Source: Tuctoria greenei
Lineage: Eukaryota; Streptophyta; Magnoliopsida; Poales; Poaceae
Reading direction: 5' to 3'
Assembly (NCBI GenBank): GCA_036927565.1
Contig: JAYESD010000009.1
Span: forward strand, 25,263,601 to 25,327,600
DNA length: 64,000 bases
Under the pieces are notes generated by a model. It worked only from the letters and a program-made list of their open reading frames with translations, was not told where the DNA came from and ran no database searches. This document shows positions 35,181 through 45,755 of the stretch, piece after piece (the stretch's first letter is position 1; every line of letters starts with the position of its first letter). The position numbers and the translations under genes were made by a program.

Positions 35181-35258
35181 GGTGGTGTCGGCATAAAAAA
35201 TAGTATAGATATACTAGCGCCAATGTTCGAGGAAAATTCTTCTGAAACGCCTCGGCTG
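35181..35258 (+). CDS. Pseudouridine synthase exon 5
   Basis: 26 codons ([20 protein letters not shown] through TPRL) between TTTTAG and GTAAGT. They link the NKP motif to the catalytic HRLD motif at the start of the next exon. Confidence 0.9.
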
Positions 35259-36350
35259 GTAAGTTCCTCAATTCTATTGCGCTCTGTAATCATGTAAATA
35301 ATTGTGTTAACCTGCATCTTCATTTGAAGACTGTTGTTTCCTTGAATGAAAAATGTGTGATGGTTTGCGTTCCAAAAAAAAGTGTGATGGCTTTTCAACT
35401 TTGGTTTAACTGAAGTATTCGGGTCGATTGGCACTTAAGGCTTATTTGTCCCTTTCATTAAACATTTGGAGAAGCAATATACAGAATCTGAAGGACATAT
35501 CTAATTAACAAGTGATAATTAAATTATTTGAAAATTGTTCTGATAGACATGTCAATAATCCAAAAGAATCATTGGATGTGCCCACCACCAATAATACAGT
35601 CATTCCGAGAGTAGTTCTAGTTCACTATTTCAACGCTGGTAACCTTCTCTGCATGCCTATGCCACCAACCACATAAGAACTTAAACATGTGGTGGTTGAT
35701 ATATAAACTAGTACCTGTTGCTAAAAACATTCTTACAACTTTATAAGAAAAATTAGTAGAGTACTTTGGAGAAACGTTGGCAACTGTTAAGCTATCTTCT
35801 CTTTCAACCTTTATAATGGCTCGTTAATGACTTAATGTACAAAGATACAGCATAACAAATTTATTACTGTTTACTTTAGTTTGAGTCCAAGAAGACTAGA
35901 AGAGTCAGTTCATATGCAGCCTGTTAATTTTCTGGTAATTTAGCATGCCATTGGTCCATTACTAAGAGTGGTCTGAATAATATCAAAGAACACATTTCGT
36001 CAAAAAAAATATCAAAGAACACTGGTTGGCATAGCAAGAATATTGATCAGGTTAGTGTTGCCCCTGCTAAACTACATTTAATTTGGAGAATTAGAGGATT
36101 GGATTTGACTGGCAAGCTAGAGTAGTAGGCCAATCTCAGTTCAACGAATGCTGTATTTGATTCAATATTGGAAATTTGCAATTCTCTTAACCGTAGCAGC
36201 CATGTGACATATTATCTGTGATTTTCGAGCTCTCTTTTCATTCTTTCTACCTCCGCAAGTTGGCAAGATTTTGAAGCCATTCAATAAACAATATGCTTAT
36301 CAAGGACGAACTTGCCTGTTTGCTTATTTTATAATCTATTACTTTGCAAG
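35259..36350 (+). other. Intron 5 (1092 bp)
   Basis: AT-rich intron with no complete element recognised. The words AATATCAAAGAACAC occur twice, 29 bp apart (about 35978 and 36007), flanking a short A-rich stretch, perhaps an excision footprint or retroposition scar. Confidence 0.6.
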
Positions 36351-36464
36351 GTCCACAGACTTGACAGGGATTGCAGCGGCATCCTTGTTCTGGGTAGAAC
36401 CCAATTTAGCACTTCCATTATGCATGCTATATTTCGTGAGAAAACTGCTGATGCTTTATCTGAT
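36351..36464 (+). CDS. Pseudouridine synthase exon 6 (catalytic motif)
   Basis: 38 codons starting [18 protein letters not shown] and ending [18 protein letters not shown] is the RluA family motif II. The catalytic aspartate expected from the family is the Asp of HRLD, codon 36363-36365. The donor is a perfect GTAAGT. Confidence 0.93.
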
Positions 36465-36594
36465 GTAAGTTCAATATAAGTCATACCATTTTGTAATAGT
36501 AACAATATTCAACTTGCACACATTTTTTTGAATTATGAAGCTATAAAGTTATTATCTTCGTATGTATGTTGACAATAATTTCTTTCATGTCAAG

Positions 36595-36687
36595 GGTACT
36601 CACCAAGTATTGCAAAGAAAATATGTTGCACTTGTTCTCGGAACACCTAGGCATCGTAAGGGTTTATTATCGGCTCCGCTTGTAAAG
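36595..36687 (+). CDS. Pseudouridine synthase exon 7
   Basis: 31 codons, [20 protein letters not shown] then [11 protein letters not shown], between acceptor TCAAG and donor GTTTGT. KxYxALVxG is a conserved strand of the catalytic domain. The next exon is not found before the retrotransposon nest, so intron 7 exceeds 27 kb if the gene is complete. Confidence 0.88.
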
Positions 36688-36712
36688 GTTTGTTCTCGGA
36701 ACACCTAGGCAT
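36631..36712 (+). repeat. Partial duplication of exon 7 sequence across its donor site
   Basis: TTGTTCTCGGAACACCTAGG (plus CAT) in exon 7 (from 36631) recurs in intron 7 (from 36690), 59 bp downstream. Weaker similarity follows (CATCGTAAGGGTT against CATTGTTAGAGTT). This looks like a local tandem duplication whose second copy has become intronic. Confidence 0.75.
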
Positions 36713-36922
36713 TGTTAGAGTTCCTTTGCTCTTTTGTTCACTTTCTAATGTATAGTTTTAAAATATTCATCCTTCAATTATATGAATCTTACCAGAAAAT
36801 GTCTTGAACAACAATCTGAAACTTAACATAATTCTTACCTGAGGCATCATTATGAAGCTAATTGATTTCATCAGTAACTGTTCGAAATGATAAACTCTTG
36901 TAGGGAGACCACATGAACTGAT

Positions 36923-37418
36923 TGTTACTATCTGGGTGGAATGCTATTATGACGTGTCCTCCGGGGAGGAGTGCGCAGGGGTGAGCACAAGAACAGATGG
37001 GATTGAGAGGAGGAACGCAGCGGATATCTGGGTGGATTCAGGGGGTTCCTGTCACCCTGGCTGGGAGATAACCCAGCCACGACGACTAAAGGAGACTCGC
37101 CCCAAGGAGGGAGACTTTATTCCTTTTATGCCTAGTACATTCTACCTGGGCTGCCTTTACAGATCAGGCACCCCTTTTGTCTGTTGTGATCTCAACAGAA
37201 TGCAACATATTAAAACAGAAGTAAATTGAAACAGAAACTAACTACTCCCCCCTTATCTGGATTCCCAGGCGTCAATCCTAGCCACTTTTGTTGGCCTTTG
37301 TGCGTCTGTGGTACTGCTGTCCATAGAAAGCATCTATAACATTTCCCCCTCCTTTTCAAACAGCTTGTCCTCAAGCTGGAAGTGGGGATACTTCTCCTTA
37401 AATTCAGTCAAGGCTTCC
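36923..37418 (-). mobile_element. Reina-type chromovirus, 3' LTR and pol tail (left part)
   Basis: On the - strand, a pol C-terminus LTEFKEKYPHFQLEDKLFEK lies at 37410-37340, followed by GATAAGGGGGGAG (polypurine tract) and an LTR at about 37245-36923 (ends ...GTAACA). LEDKLFEKEG-type tails are typical of Reina-lineage pol after the chromodomain. The coding frame continues upstream at 64000-63975 (GSSTEDASWE), on the other side of Tat-2. The rest of the element, including its 5' LTR, is beyond the window. Confidence 0.8.
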
Positions 37419-38459
37419 TGTCGAAGGTCGTAAACGACACTTCCCCCGAACCTGCTTAGAGAGCAGCCCGCGGAGGTTCTTTGGATTTACGAGGGCTAGT
37501 CCTAGGAGATCGAACGCAACAGGATGATGAACACAGATGATTTACGTGGTTCGGGCCGCTGGAGCGTAATACCCTACGTCCACGGGAGTGTTAGTGTATT
37601 GCCTTGCTTGAGCGTGTATGAGTCGTAGTCTAATTTTCCGATCCCTTGGGAAGGTCGTCTACCGAGTCCTTTTATAGTTCAAGGACTCTGCAGCTACAAG
37701 GTGAGACCCAGGCCCCGACAGGTGGTCCCGGGGAGAGCCAAATCCTATACAAGATCTAGGATTAATTGCTATCTACTTCCCTTTGTCAGGGGTGTCAATG
37801 CACCGTCCCGCCGTGTCGTGTGCCAGAGCTACACATAGTTGGTGATGATGGCCGTGCACGTCCCGTTCGTCTTGTCCTCGCGGCCCATTCGTCCATCTTG
37901 CGGCGTGAGTCTGTACCGACTACTCGGATATGACAGGACACTGGAGCCTTGACCTCCGCATGCGCGACTCAGCTTGCCTGGGGAAGGCGCGCGCGTACTT
38001 AATACCTGTCTGAGCAGCGCACGCGTTTCTTTACTGCGGCTTCCTACCGCACTGAGTTGGCAGTCTGCCACGTGGTTGCGCCGGAGCCTGTCTCTGCGGG
38101 AAGTCGAGCACTTGACGGGACAGGCCACGTGGCGCATCCGGAGCCCACCCCTACGGAGGGGTAGAGGCTCAGCCCTGCAGGCCACGTGGTAATTCCGGTG
38201 CCTTTCTCTGCGAGGACGCGGGCCTGGCCCTGAGGTCCCGATTGGCCACGTGGCGGCTCCAGAGCCCGCCTCAGCGGGGAGGCGAGGGTCCAGTTCTGCC
38301 TGCCACGTGGCAGCTTGGGAGCCTCCTCCGACGGAGAGGTCGGATCTGGTCCTTCCCTCCACGACGTGGCAATCTCGGATTCGGCCTCTTAAGGAGAGGC
38401 GGAGTCCTTAGCGGTTTTCTCCCAGTGCGCGGGGGTACCCGGTCTGCGGGGTACCGACA
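37419..38459 (-). repeat. 3' LTR of Tat-2
   Basis: 1041 bp. On the - strand it starts TGTCGGTACCCC and ends CCTTCGACA. It contains TATAAAAGG (complement of 37668-37676) and several CCACGTGGC boxes. The purine-rich GGGCTCGGGGGCCAC (complement of 38460-38474) abuts its start as PPT. Confidence 0.93.
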
Positions 38460-38987
38460 GTGGCCCCCGAGCCCACCTCGGGAGAGTCGTCGATACCGCA
38501 GGTGGGGTCTTCTTCCTTTTCTTCCCGCGCAACTCTTCCGATTCCACTTCGGGGCAGTTCCCCAGGCGACACGCCCCTGCCGTTGAGGCGACGTGTCCCC
38601 TTCTGGAAAGTGAAGGTGCTGAACAGGCGCCGCGCGACGTGACTTCTGCCTTCAATCGTGCTTTAACTGCGGTGGTTCCCAAGGTGGCTCCTGCACTTCC
38701 GCTGCTTTTGCCCTTTCGGAAACCGCCGAGTTACCTCCCGCATAGCTAGCCGCCCGGCTCGCCTTCTTTGTCGAGCGACACGGGCCCTCATGTCATTGCC
38801 TACGCGGGACTATTGCTCTTCTATTGAGGCTGCGGTGATTCACACTTTTGTGCCTGTTGGCCTGCAGAGGTGCATAAAAAGAGAAGTTTCCCCCTGAGGG
38901 TCCTTTCTCCCGCCTCTGCACCCCTGCGCTCGTGCTTTTTGCCTCTAGCCCAATTCTTGCGCTCTAACTCCCGATCTCCCCGTCCAG
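38460..38987 (+). promoter_or_regulatory. Upstream region of the Tat-2 antisense ORF
   Basis: This is the space between the 3' LTR and the antisense ORF. It contains a TATA-like GCATAAAAAG near 38872-38881 and then a C/T-rich leader. This is the expected place for a promoter of the + strand ORF, 5' of the later solo-LTR insertion. Confidence 0.45.
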
Positions 38988-39387
38988 TGTTAGTAGTTGG
39001 ATTTTTACTCTCATTGAAGAGAGGATGACACTAGAGAGTTGGGGCAATTTTCTTGTCTATTCCTCACACAATGCCATACCAACCCAAGGGGTTGAGGCTA
39101 CATATTTATAGCAGCCCAAGGGCAGCCAACCAGCCAAGCATATGCCTTCTTGCTAGTCCAAGATGCCATGCAAGGTGCTGTCCTAAAGATGCTAACAACC
39201 GTCCTAAAAGCAGTCAAGATGCTGCTGTCCTAACTGCTGTCCTAAAAGCAGTCAAGATGCTGTCCTCTAGTCTAAGATGAGTACAATAAGGACCAAAGAC
39301 CAAAGGACTAAGGTACAACAAACTAAGGACAAGGGTACAAGGGACTAGGGGACCAAAGACCAAAGGACTACAAGACTTATTCCATCA
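38988..39387 (-). repeat. Solo LTR of a Copia element
   Basis: 400 bp, TGTTAGTAG...CCATCA, with a perfect 5-bp duplication tccag at 38983-38987 and 39388-39392. It is related to the LTRs at 9130-9487 and 14104-14463 (ACTCTCATTGAA, TTGGGGCAATTTT, CATATTTATAG, GATGCTGTCCT). It was inserted in the leader of the Tat-2 antisense ORF, 25 bp before its ATG, then reduced by LTR-LTR recombination. Confidence 0.9.
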
Positions 39388-39412
39388 TCCAGAGCTTCCT
39401 CCTTCAACCCTC

Positions 39413-42388
39413 ATGGCGAGCATCTTGCCCAAGTCCCGGCTGTCCAAGTCTGCTGACCTGGCCCCCATGCGCCGGCTTCTGGGCTAGCATACTCTTGAGC
39501 GGGAGACGTGGCTCCGTCCCGGGAGGCTCCCGCTGAGCCTCTCCGCCGGGGAGATGGTCCTCTTCTCGTCATACGTGCTGGCCGGCTTCGTCCCGCCGAC
39601 ATCCGCCTTCCTGGTCATGCTCTTGGAGACCTTCGACCTCCAACTCCACCACCTCGCGCCGAACTCGGTCGCCATGCTGGCGGTCTTCGCTCACCTCTGC
39701 GAGATGTTCGTGGGAGTGATGCCGTCGGTGAAGCTCTTCCGGTACTTTTTTGTACTGAGGGCCACCAGCAGGAGCTCGAAGGAGCACATCGACGCCTACT
39801 ACTTCCAGCGCCGGACAAAGGTCCCCACGAGGTACATTGCTTCCTTCAACTCAGCACGGTGGGAGCTGTGGCGTGAAGACTGGATGATCGCCAAGGCCGA
39901 GGCCCACGACCGGATGTGCCTCCCCACCGGGATCCCCTACTCCGAGCGGTCATTCTGGGAGGAGTGCCCAGAGCTGGAGGAGGCGTTCAACCCGGTGCTG
40001 GAGAGGATCCAGATGCTGGCGGACCACGGACTGTCGTCTGCCATGGTGCTGAGGGACTTCATGTCCCGTCGCATAGCTCCGCTCCAGCACCGCGCTCGTC
40101 CGGCATCGATGTTCACCGGCCTGTCGGACTGCACCCGGCTCGAGGCCGGCCCCGACTCCAACCTGGGCGAGCAGCAGCTGCTCGACATGCTGATCCGGGT
40201 CTGCCCCGACGACATCTCCCCTGAGGCACTGGCTCTTCCGTCGGCCTGCCGCCCCTTGTGCTCGGACTCCGAGTTGAGGAGGCAGCTGCTGAAGACGATG
40301 CCGACCCTCGACGAGTCTGGGCTGGCGCAGCGCCAGATCGGGGACCCGTTCCAGGGGGTCAGCATCGTCGACGATGCTGAGGGAGGCGAGGCTCCCTTAA
40401 GCGACGACGGTTCTTCAAGCGACGACTCCTCGAGCGGGCCCCAACACCATCCATGGGGTGGTGTCGTCGCCTCTGCCGACAAGGGGAAGGGGAAGGTGCC
40501 AGTGCCGGTGCCGGACCCGACCCCCAAGAAGCGCGCTCGGTCGCCGCCGCCGGCCCCTTCTGCATCCCGTCAGGACTCCGGAGCCCCGCCGCGCTTGTCG
40601 CCAGGGGGCGCCGATGGCGCCTCTTTGCCGCCCGAGTCCTCCACGCGCAAGAGGGGGAGGCTCCTCAACGCCGACGGGACCCCAGCATTCCCTATCCGTC
40701 CGGAGGGGCGCCAGACCTCGGGGGTGCCGCCGACGCCACCACCACAGGGGCCCCCAGCACACTCAGGGGCCCCCGCCGCGGGGTTCGGAGGTCCGAACCC
40801 CCCCAACCCTTTCGGGAAGCGGTGGAACTTCAGCGTCCCCCTGTAAGCTTGCTCAGATTTTACCTTGGGTGTTCTTTGCTGTGCGCCTACCCCGTCATTT
40901 TCTTATGATCTGGGTTTGCTTGATTTCAGCGCCACCACAGCTACTCCACCACCCCCGGGCACTTCTGCTGGGGGGTTTGCCGCTCCAGCCGGCTCGCGGG
41001 GATCTTCTGCAGCCTCGGGCCCTGCTCCGGTGCACCGGGCTGCTGCCGCCGGGGTGCCCCGGGCCACCGTGTCCGAGGCCCCCGCAACGACTGCCGAAGC
41101 CCAGCCGCGTGCGCCGATGACCGCTGCCGCGCCCGCCAACGACTCCGCATCCACCGGCTACTCCGTGCCGGCTGATGCCGCCGCGCCCTCCGACACTGCT
41201 ACGTCGGTTGGCGCCACCGCCCCGGGTGCTGCCATCGGGGAGGGGGCCCTGGTCCCCGTCTCCCCAGTGGTCCTCCAAATGGAGGACGACATTGAAGAAG
41301 TGGGGAGGCAGGGGCCCGCTGCTGTGCTAGAGCCTCTCCCCCTGTCCGAGGCTATGGCCGTGGCCTACTCCGGCTTCCGGCAGGCCTAGGCGGCCCTCGC
41401 CCGGGAGAAAGGGCGGCTCGAGGATGAGGACGACCGGCTCCGAGAATGGGCGAGGACCCTGGAGGCCCGAACCCGGCTGGCGAAGAGCCGAGCGGCCCAG
41501 CGGGAGGCGGTCGTTCGGGAGGAGATGAAGATCCTCGAGCAGGAGCGCGACCTCATGGCTCAGCTGGACGCCTTCACCCAGAAGCTGAAGGCAGACGCCG
41601 AGGCCATCCACGCTGAGGCTCTCCCGCCTCCAGGCCTGCGAGGACCTTCAGCACCTGCTGTCCCTCCGAGAGGCTGCTCTGGCCGAACGGGAGCAGGAGC
41701 TGGCGGCGAAGCAGGCCGAGTTGGAGGCGACCTGCCACGGGCTCATCCTCCAGCAGGAAGGGCGAGAGTCCGCGCCGCCGAGCAAGACCTCCAGGAAGCC
41801 GCCGTGGCTGAGGCGCAGCAGGGCCAGTCCGTTGAGCGCCAGGCCCTCCTGGACCGCGAGTTCAACGTCGCCCTCAAGGAGGGCGACTTGGACCGCCGCG
41901 AGAAGGGAGTCCGCGAGCGCGAGAGGGCTCTGGCGGCCAAGGAGAAGCGGTTCTTGGACGGTGGCCCCCGGGCGCTGGCGGCGGCCCAGCAGGAGGTGGA
42001 GGAGCTCCGGGCGGCGCGCTCCGCTGAGGCCCGGAAGGTCTGGGAGTTCCTTGGCGGTGCCGATTCGGCTCTGGTGCCGCTCGGCTTCAGCCCGACGCGC
42101 GTGGGGGAGCCGGCGCAGGAGGTGAGCCAAGTGTTCCCGGCGCTTGACTCCACCAGCTCGAGGATGCGTTCGCTGGGGGCCATCGTCGACAACCAGCTGG
42201 AGGCAGAGGGACGGATGCTGGTGAAGGAGGTGGCGACGCACATCCTATCCTGCTACCGGAGCTGGTACCCCGACGTCTCCCTGCAGCCGGTCCTCGAGGG
42301 GCCCATCGCCGAGAGGGAAGAGGCCGCCAAGTCTGAAGTTTCGGATGCGGTGGCACTCATCGCCTCAAGGTTCCAGCAGAGCGGCTGA
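39413..42388 (+). pseudogene. Antisense ORF of Tat-2: Transposase_28-like domain plus coiled coil (two exons)
   Basis: Exon 1 is 39413-40842, the intron is 40843-40929 (GTAAGC...TTTCAG, 87 bp) and exon 2 is 40930-42388; together they make 962 codons. The N-terminal domain (EMVLFSSYVLAGFVPPTSAF, FAHLCEMFVGVMPSVKLF, YYFQRRTKVPTRYIASF) matches that of the Tat-1 antisense ORF. A Pro/Ser/Gly-rich linker, a Glu/Arg/Ala coiled coil and the C-terminal KVWEFLGGADSALVPLGFSP block follow. Lesions: TAG at 39485-39487, TAG at 41387-41389, and two compensating frameshifts bounding about 41625-41768. It lies opposite to the element's own gag-pol but sense to the host gene. Its molecular role is unknown. Confidence 0.82.
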
Positions 42389-42467
42389 GGGCTCCCCGGG
42401 CGTCTGTTTAAGTTTTTGTCTTTCTGCTTTTGTCTTGTGGTTGGTTGTGGCGATAAAATTTTTATTT

Positions 42468-42476
42468 GTGTAATAA
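42468..42476 (+). terminator. Poly(A) signal after the Tat-2 antisense ORF
   Basis: TAATAAAAA about 80 bp downstream of the ORF stop, in a T-rich 3' UTR. It supports the + strand ORF as a separate transcription unit. Confidence 0.5.
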
Positions 42477-42710
42477 AAAATCTGTCTGTGGTACTTTTTA
42501 TACTCAGCTTGTTTTTATTTCCAGCAATGTCTTCTAGCTGCTTGTTGTTCCTTAGCTTCCAGGACCTGCCGTCCTCCAAAGTATGGCCCCCTGACAGGTG
42601 TGGCCAGTTGTTATGGGCACACCTGTCATACACTTAGGACTTAGGGCGGACGGGTGCAGGGGGAGCCTAGGATGCGTAGGTAGCATTGCCGTAGCTGAGT
42701 ATGCAGGTAC

Positions 42711-43200
42711 GTCGACAGCGGGCCCCCTGGGGGTGCCGCCGGAGCTTCAGTCCGGCGGTGCCCGCCATCTTCATTGAGAGGTCGACAGCGGGCCCCATGG
42801 GGGTACCGCCGGAGCTCCAGTCCGGCGGTGCCCCACATCTTCATCGAGAGGTCGACAGCGGGCCCCCTGGGGGTGCCGCCGGAGCTTCAGTCCGGCGGTG
42901 CCCGCCATCTTCCGTGAGAGGTCGACAGCGGGCCCCCTGGGGGTGTCGCCGGATCTCCAGTCCGGCGGTGCCCGCCATCTTCAGCGAGAGGTCGACAGCG
43001 GGCCCCCTGGGGGTGTCGCCGGAGCTTCAGTCCGGCGGTGCCCGCCATCTTCCGTGAGAGGTCGACAGCGGGCCCCCTGGGGGTGCCGCCGGAGCTCCAG
43101 TCCGGCGGTGCCCGCCATCTTTAGCGAGATGTCGACAGCGGGCCCCCTGGGGGTGCCGCCGGAGCTTTAGTCCAGCGGTGCCCACTGCCTTCGCGGGTAC
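42711..43200 (+). repeat. 70-bp minisatellite, seven copies
   Basis: Units begin with GTCGACAGCGGGCCCC at 42711, 42781, 42851, 42921, 42991, 43061 and 43131. Each contains CCGCCGGAGC and TCCGGCGGTGCCC, which can fold back. Most differences are single substitutions; the last unit is the most diverged. The array lies in the 3' non-coding part of Tat-2, a place where Tat/Ogre elements are known to carry variable tandem repeats. Confidence 0.95.
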
Positions 43201-43955
43201 TCTGACGGTGGTTGCTGGAATAACTTCCTCAAAGACCTGTACATAGATCAAAAAAGAGAAGTAATTCTGTCCGCTGGTCACTTTACCCCTGCTCTTTTTG
43301 TAGTGTCGCTTGACTTACAACCCTGGGTTGACTCGCGGGGCTTGGGTAATTCAGTGCATCTGCACCTAGGACTCGTCATCCATACTACCCAAGGGTGGTC
43401 CATTTGGCCCCCAGTACTCGGCTGTAGCGCTAGGGAGTCAGAGCGCACAGGCTTAGGGTACGGGACCAGTCTAAGCAGGCTGTGCCCCTAGACCTCCTGC
43501 TCGGCGTAAGCCTTTTTCGGGGTAGACCATCTGGAGACACAGGCCCCCAAGTATTGGAACATCCGAGGCCCCAGGCACATTGCAGGTACCTCAAGCAACC
43601 CCACCTGCAATCTAGGCAGCAAGGCTCCCACTATTGCTAAAGCAGGGGAAAAATGACAACGCTCATGATAGATCACAAGCTATGGCGGGCTTGCAGCAAC
43701 ATCATAAAGATAATTTTTGAATTGACAAAACCTATATCAGGCAGGACAACATTCTTTCATTGTAGTTTCTCATAAGATGGAGCAGACTTTACAAGGGGAA
43801 TAACCCGGCCTGGGTGTCAGATGAAGTGTGCACCTACTTAGGGTTCTGGACCAGGCTAAGCGGAATGTGCACTCGGAGCCCCATCCCCTAGTCTAAGTGC
43901 TGTCCTGAGACAATATGTAACTTTTACAATGAAATAACATTGTCCCAACCCTGAT
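43201..43955. other. Tat-2 non-coding region between minisatellite and integrase end
   Basis: No coding signal. CCTAAGCCTGTGCGCTC-like words recur near 43430-43460 and 43830-43870, but no element boundary is seen. Confidence 0.6.
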
Positions 43956-44299
43956 CTAGGGGTAGAACTTACGGAGGTGCTCGATGTTCCATGGGTTGGG
44001 TAATCGCTGTCCATCCTCCGTAGCCAGGCGGACACATCCTGGGTGGCAAACCTCTGTTACCCGGAAGGGGCCCTCCCAGCTGGGGGAGAGTTTGTTAGAC
44101 CCTTCCCGGGAGAGTATGCGGCGCAGCACCAGGTCGTCTACCTTTAGCTCCCTACTCCGCACGGTCCTCTGGTGGTAGCGCCGGAGCGCCTGCCTGTACC
44201 GTGCATTTCGGAGAGCCGCTCGCACTCGTCCCTCGTCGACGAGGTCCAGGTCTTCACGCCGGAGCTGGTCCTGCGCGGCTTCGTCGTACCTCCGGGCAC
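43956..44299 (-). pseudogene. Tat-2 integrase C-terminal fragment, distal part
   Basis: The - strand encodes RVRAALRNARYRQALRRYHQ, VDDLVLRRILSREGSNKLSP and SWEGPFRVTEVCHPGCVRLA, ending HLRKFYP at 43956. This is the usual tail of grass Tat-lineage integrase. It continues the fragment at 61551-61710 across the SIRE insertion (TSD ggggg). Confidence 0.9.
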
Positions 44300-44304
44300 G
44301 GGGG

Positions 44305-45565
44305 TGAAAGTTGCCTAGAGGGGGGGTGAATAGGCTAATCGATCTGCAAATGACTTAATAAAACGAGGTTAAATCACAGGGGGCAGACTAGTCCGGTCTA
44401 GGGGCGGACTAGTCCGGTCAGCCTGCGTGAAGAACCCTAAAAAGTGTTTCTAGCAAGTTTTAAGGGGATTTTCTCGAGGCTACAAGTGAGGATATGTTTA
44501 TGACAAGTTTAGAAACTACCAACACAAGAGTAAGTCAAGTTTCAACTAGGTTATAGCAAAGTGAAGCACACGACAAGACTAGCAACCCTAGAACGAAGTA
44601 TGCGATAAACAAAATGCGAAGAACACGGAGACACAAGGATTTTATCCCGAGGTTCGATTCCACACAAGAATCTACGTCCCCGTTGAGGAGTCCACAAAGG
44701 ACCGGGTTCAACAACCCTTTCCTCACCAAGTTTACCGCACGGGCCTAACTTGGTTCTCCACTATCTCAAAGTGTGAATACAAGATTCGTTGGGGCTTCTC
44801 ACAATCTGAGGCTCCCACACCACAAAGATGATCAACAACACGAAACACACTCAACACACAGCTCACAAAGACTCAATGAGTGCAAGAGATCAAACCGGGA
44901 GCACAAGCGCGATGTTCTTCCTCTTCTCTACCTCACTAAACCCTAATCCACTCAAGAATTAGTTTTAGAGGGAAAGTAGGCAAGAAAGAGGCTTAAGAGT
45001 GCTCCAAGTTGGCTGTGGCGGCGTTAGGGTTCAAGTCATTTTGAAATGAGGCCGGGGGTCCCCTTTTTGTAGGGGTTTCGAGCCCAAACTGCTGACCTCA
45101 GCAAAAGGGCGGACTAGTCCGGCCTCAGGCCCGGACTAGTCCGGTCTAGGGGACCACTGACCCCTCTGACAACTGTCGCACTGCGCGGCAATCGTCACGT
45201 TACCCGCCAAACTTCAAATTCAAACGGTAACTTCGACAACGGACTAGTCCGACCCTCACCGGACTAGTCCGATCCCACACAGAACCTTTTGTTCCGTGTG
45301 AAAACGGACTAGTCTGGAGGCCACGGACTAGTCCAGCCCCAAGGGCGGACTAGTCCGGCCTTCCCAGACTTAGTCGCAAAACCTCTCTGCACTCGGCAGC
45401 ACGGACTAGTCCGGCCCACGGACGGACTAGTCTGATCTCACACAGGACCTTTTGGTCCGCCCCAAAACGGATAAGTCCGCTCTCTAGGACTTAGTCCCGA
45501 AACTCCACTCCAAGGGGTACCACGGACTAGTCCGTCCCACTACGGACTAGTCCGAAGTCACACAG
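44305..45565 (-). repeat. 3' LTR of the SIRE element, lacking its U3 start
   Basis: Colinear with 59953-61212 apart from one 1-bp indel, then diverges at 45566. The remaining 333 bp present in the 5' LTR (61213-61545, with the TATA-like TATTTAAAG) are absent. Confidence 0.9.
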
Positions 45566-45755
45566 TCTTGCACAAATGTAAACATCCAAGTAGCATGAAT
45601 AAGTTACAAAACAAGTCCAAATGCCAAAAGCACACCACACAACACAAAAGACTACTACCTCCCCCAACTCCACACAAAAGACTAACTCCCCCTAACTCTC
45701 CCCCTTTGGCATCAAGGCACCAAAAAGGAAAAGAAGGGGGACTAGGACCCAAAAG

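Larger units (their letters stand above)
8401..36687 (+). other. Gene body: mitochondrial-type RNA pseudouridine synthase 3/4-like, exons 1-7 of an incomplete gene
   Basis: Seven exons, all phase 0 with GT...AG introns, join to a 286-residue open frame. The product belongs to the RluA family, which isomerises uridine to pseudouridine in RNA. Order in the protein: Arg-rich, acid-poor N-terminus (residues 1-33, likely organellar presequence); LPPF motif (50-53); S4-like RNA-binding region (about 78-160, [19 protein letters not shown] then [13 protein letters not shown]); start of the catalytic domain (DKDIIVINKPSGLAVQGG, 176-193); catalytic motif [11 protein letters not shown] with the nucleophilic Asp expected at residue 222; and RKYVALVLG (about 263-271). 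The C-terminal exons are not seen before the Reina insertion at 36923, so they should lie beyond 64000 unless the gene is truncated. Introns are 8922, 17107, 87, 91, 1092, 130 and >27300 bp. Intact frames and splice sites favour a working gene. Plant PUS3 versus PUS4 cannot be separated here. Confidence 0.88.

Noticed and set aside
42711..43200. CRISPR-like regular repeats
   Set aside because: Units are contiguous 70-bp tandem copies with no unique spacers, inside a plant retrotransposon.
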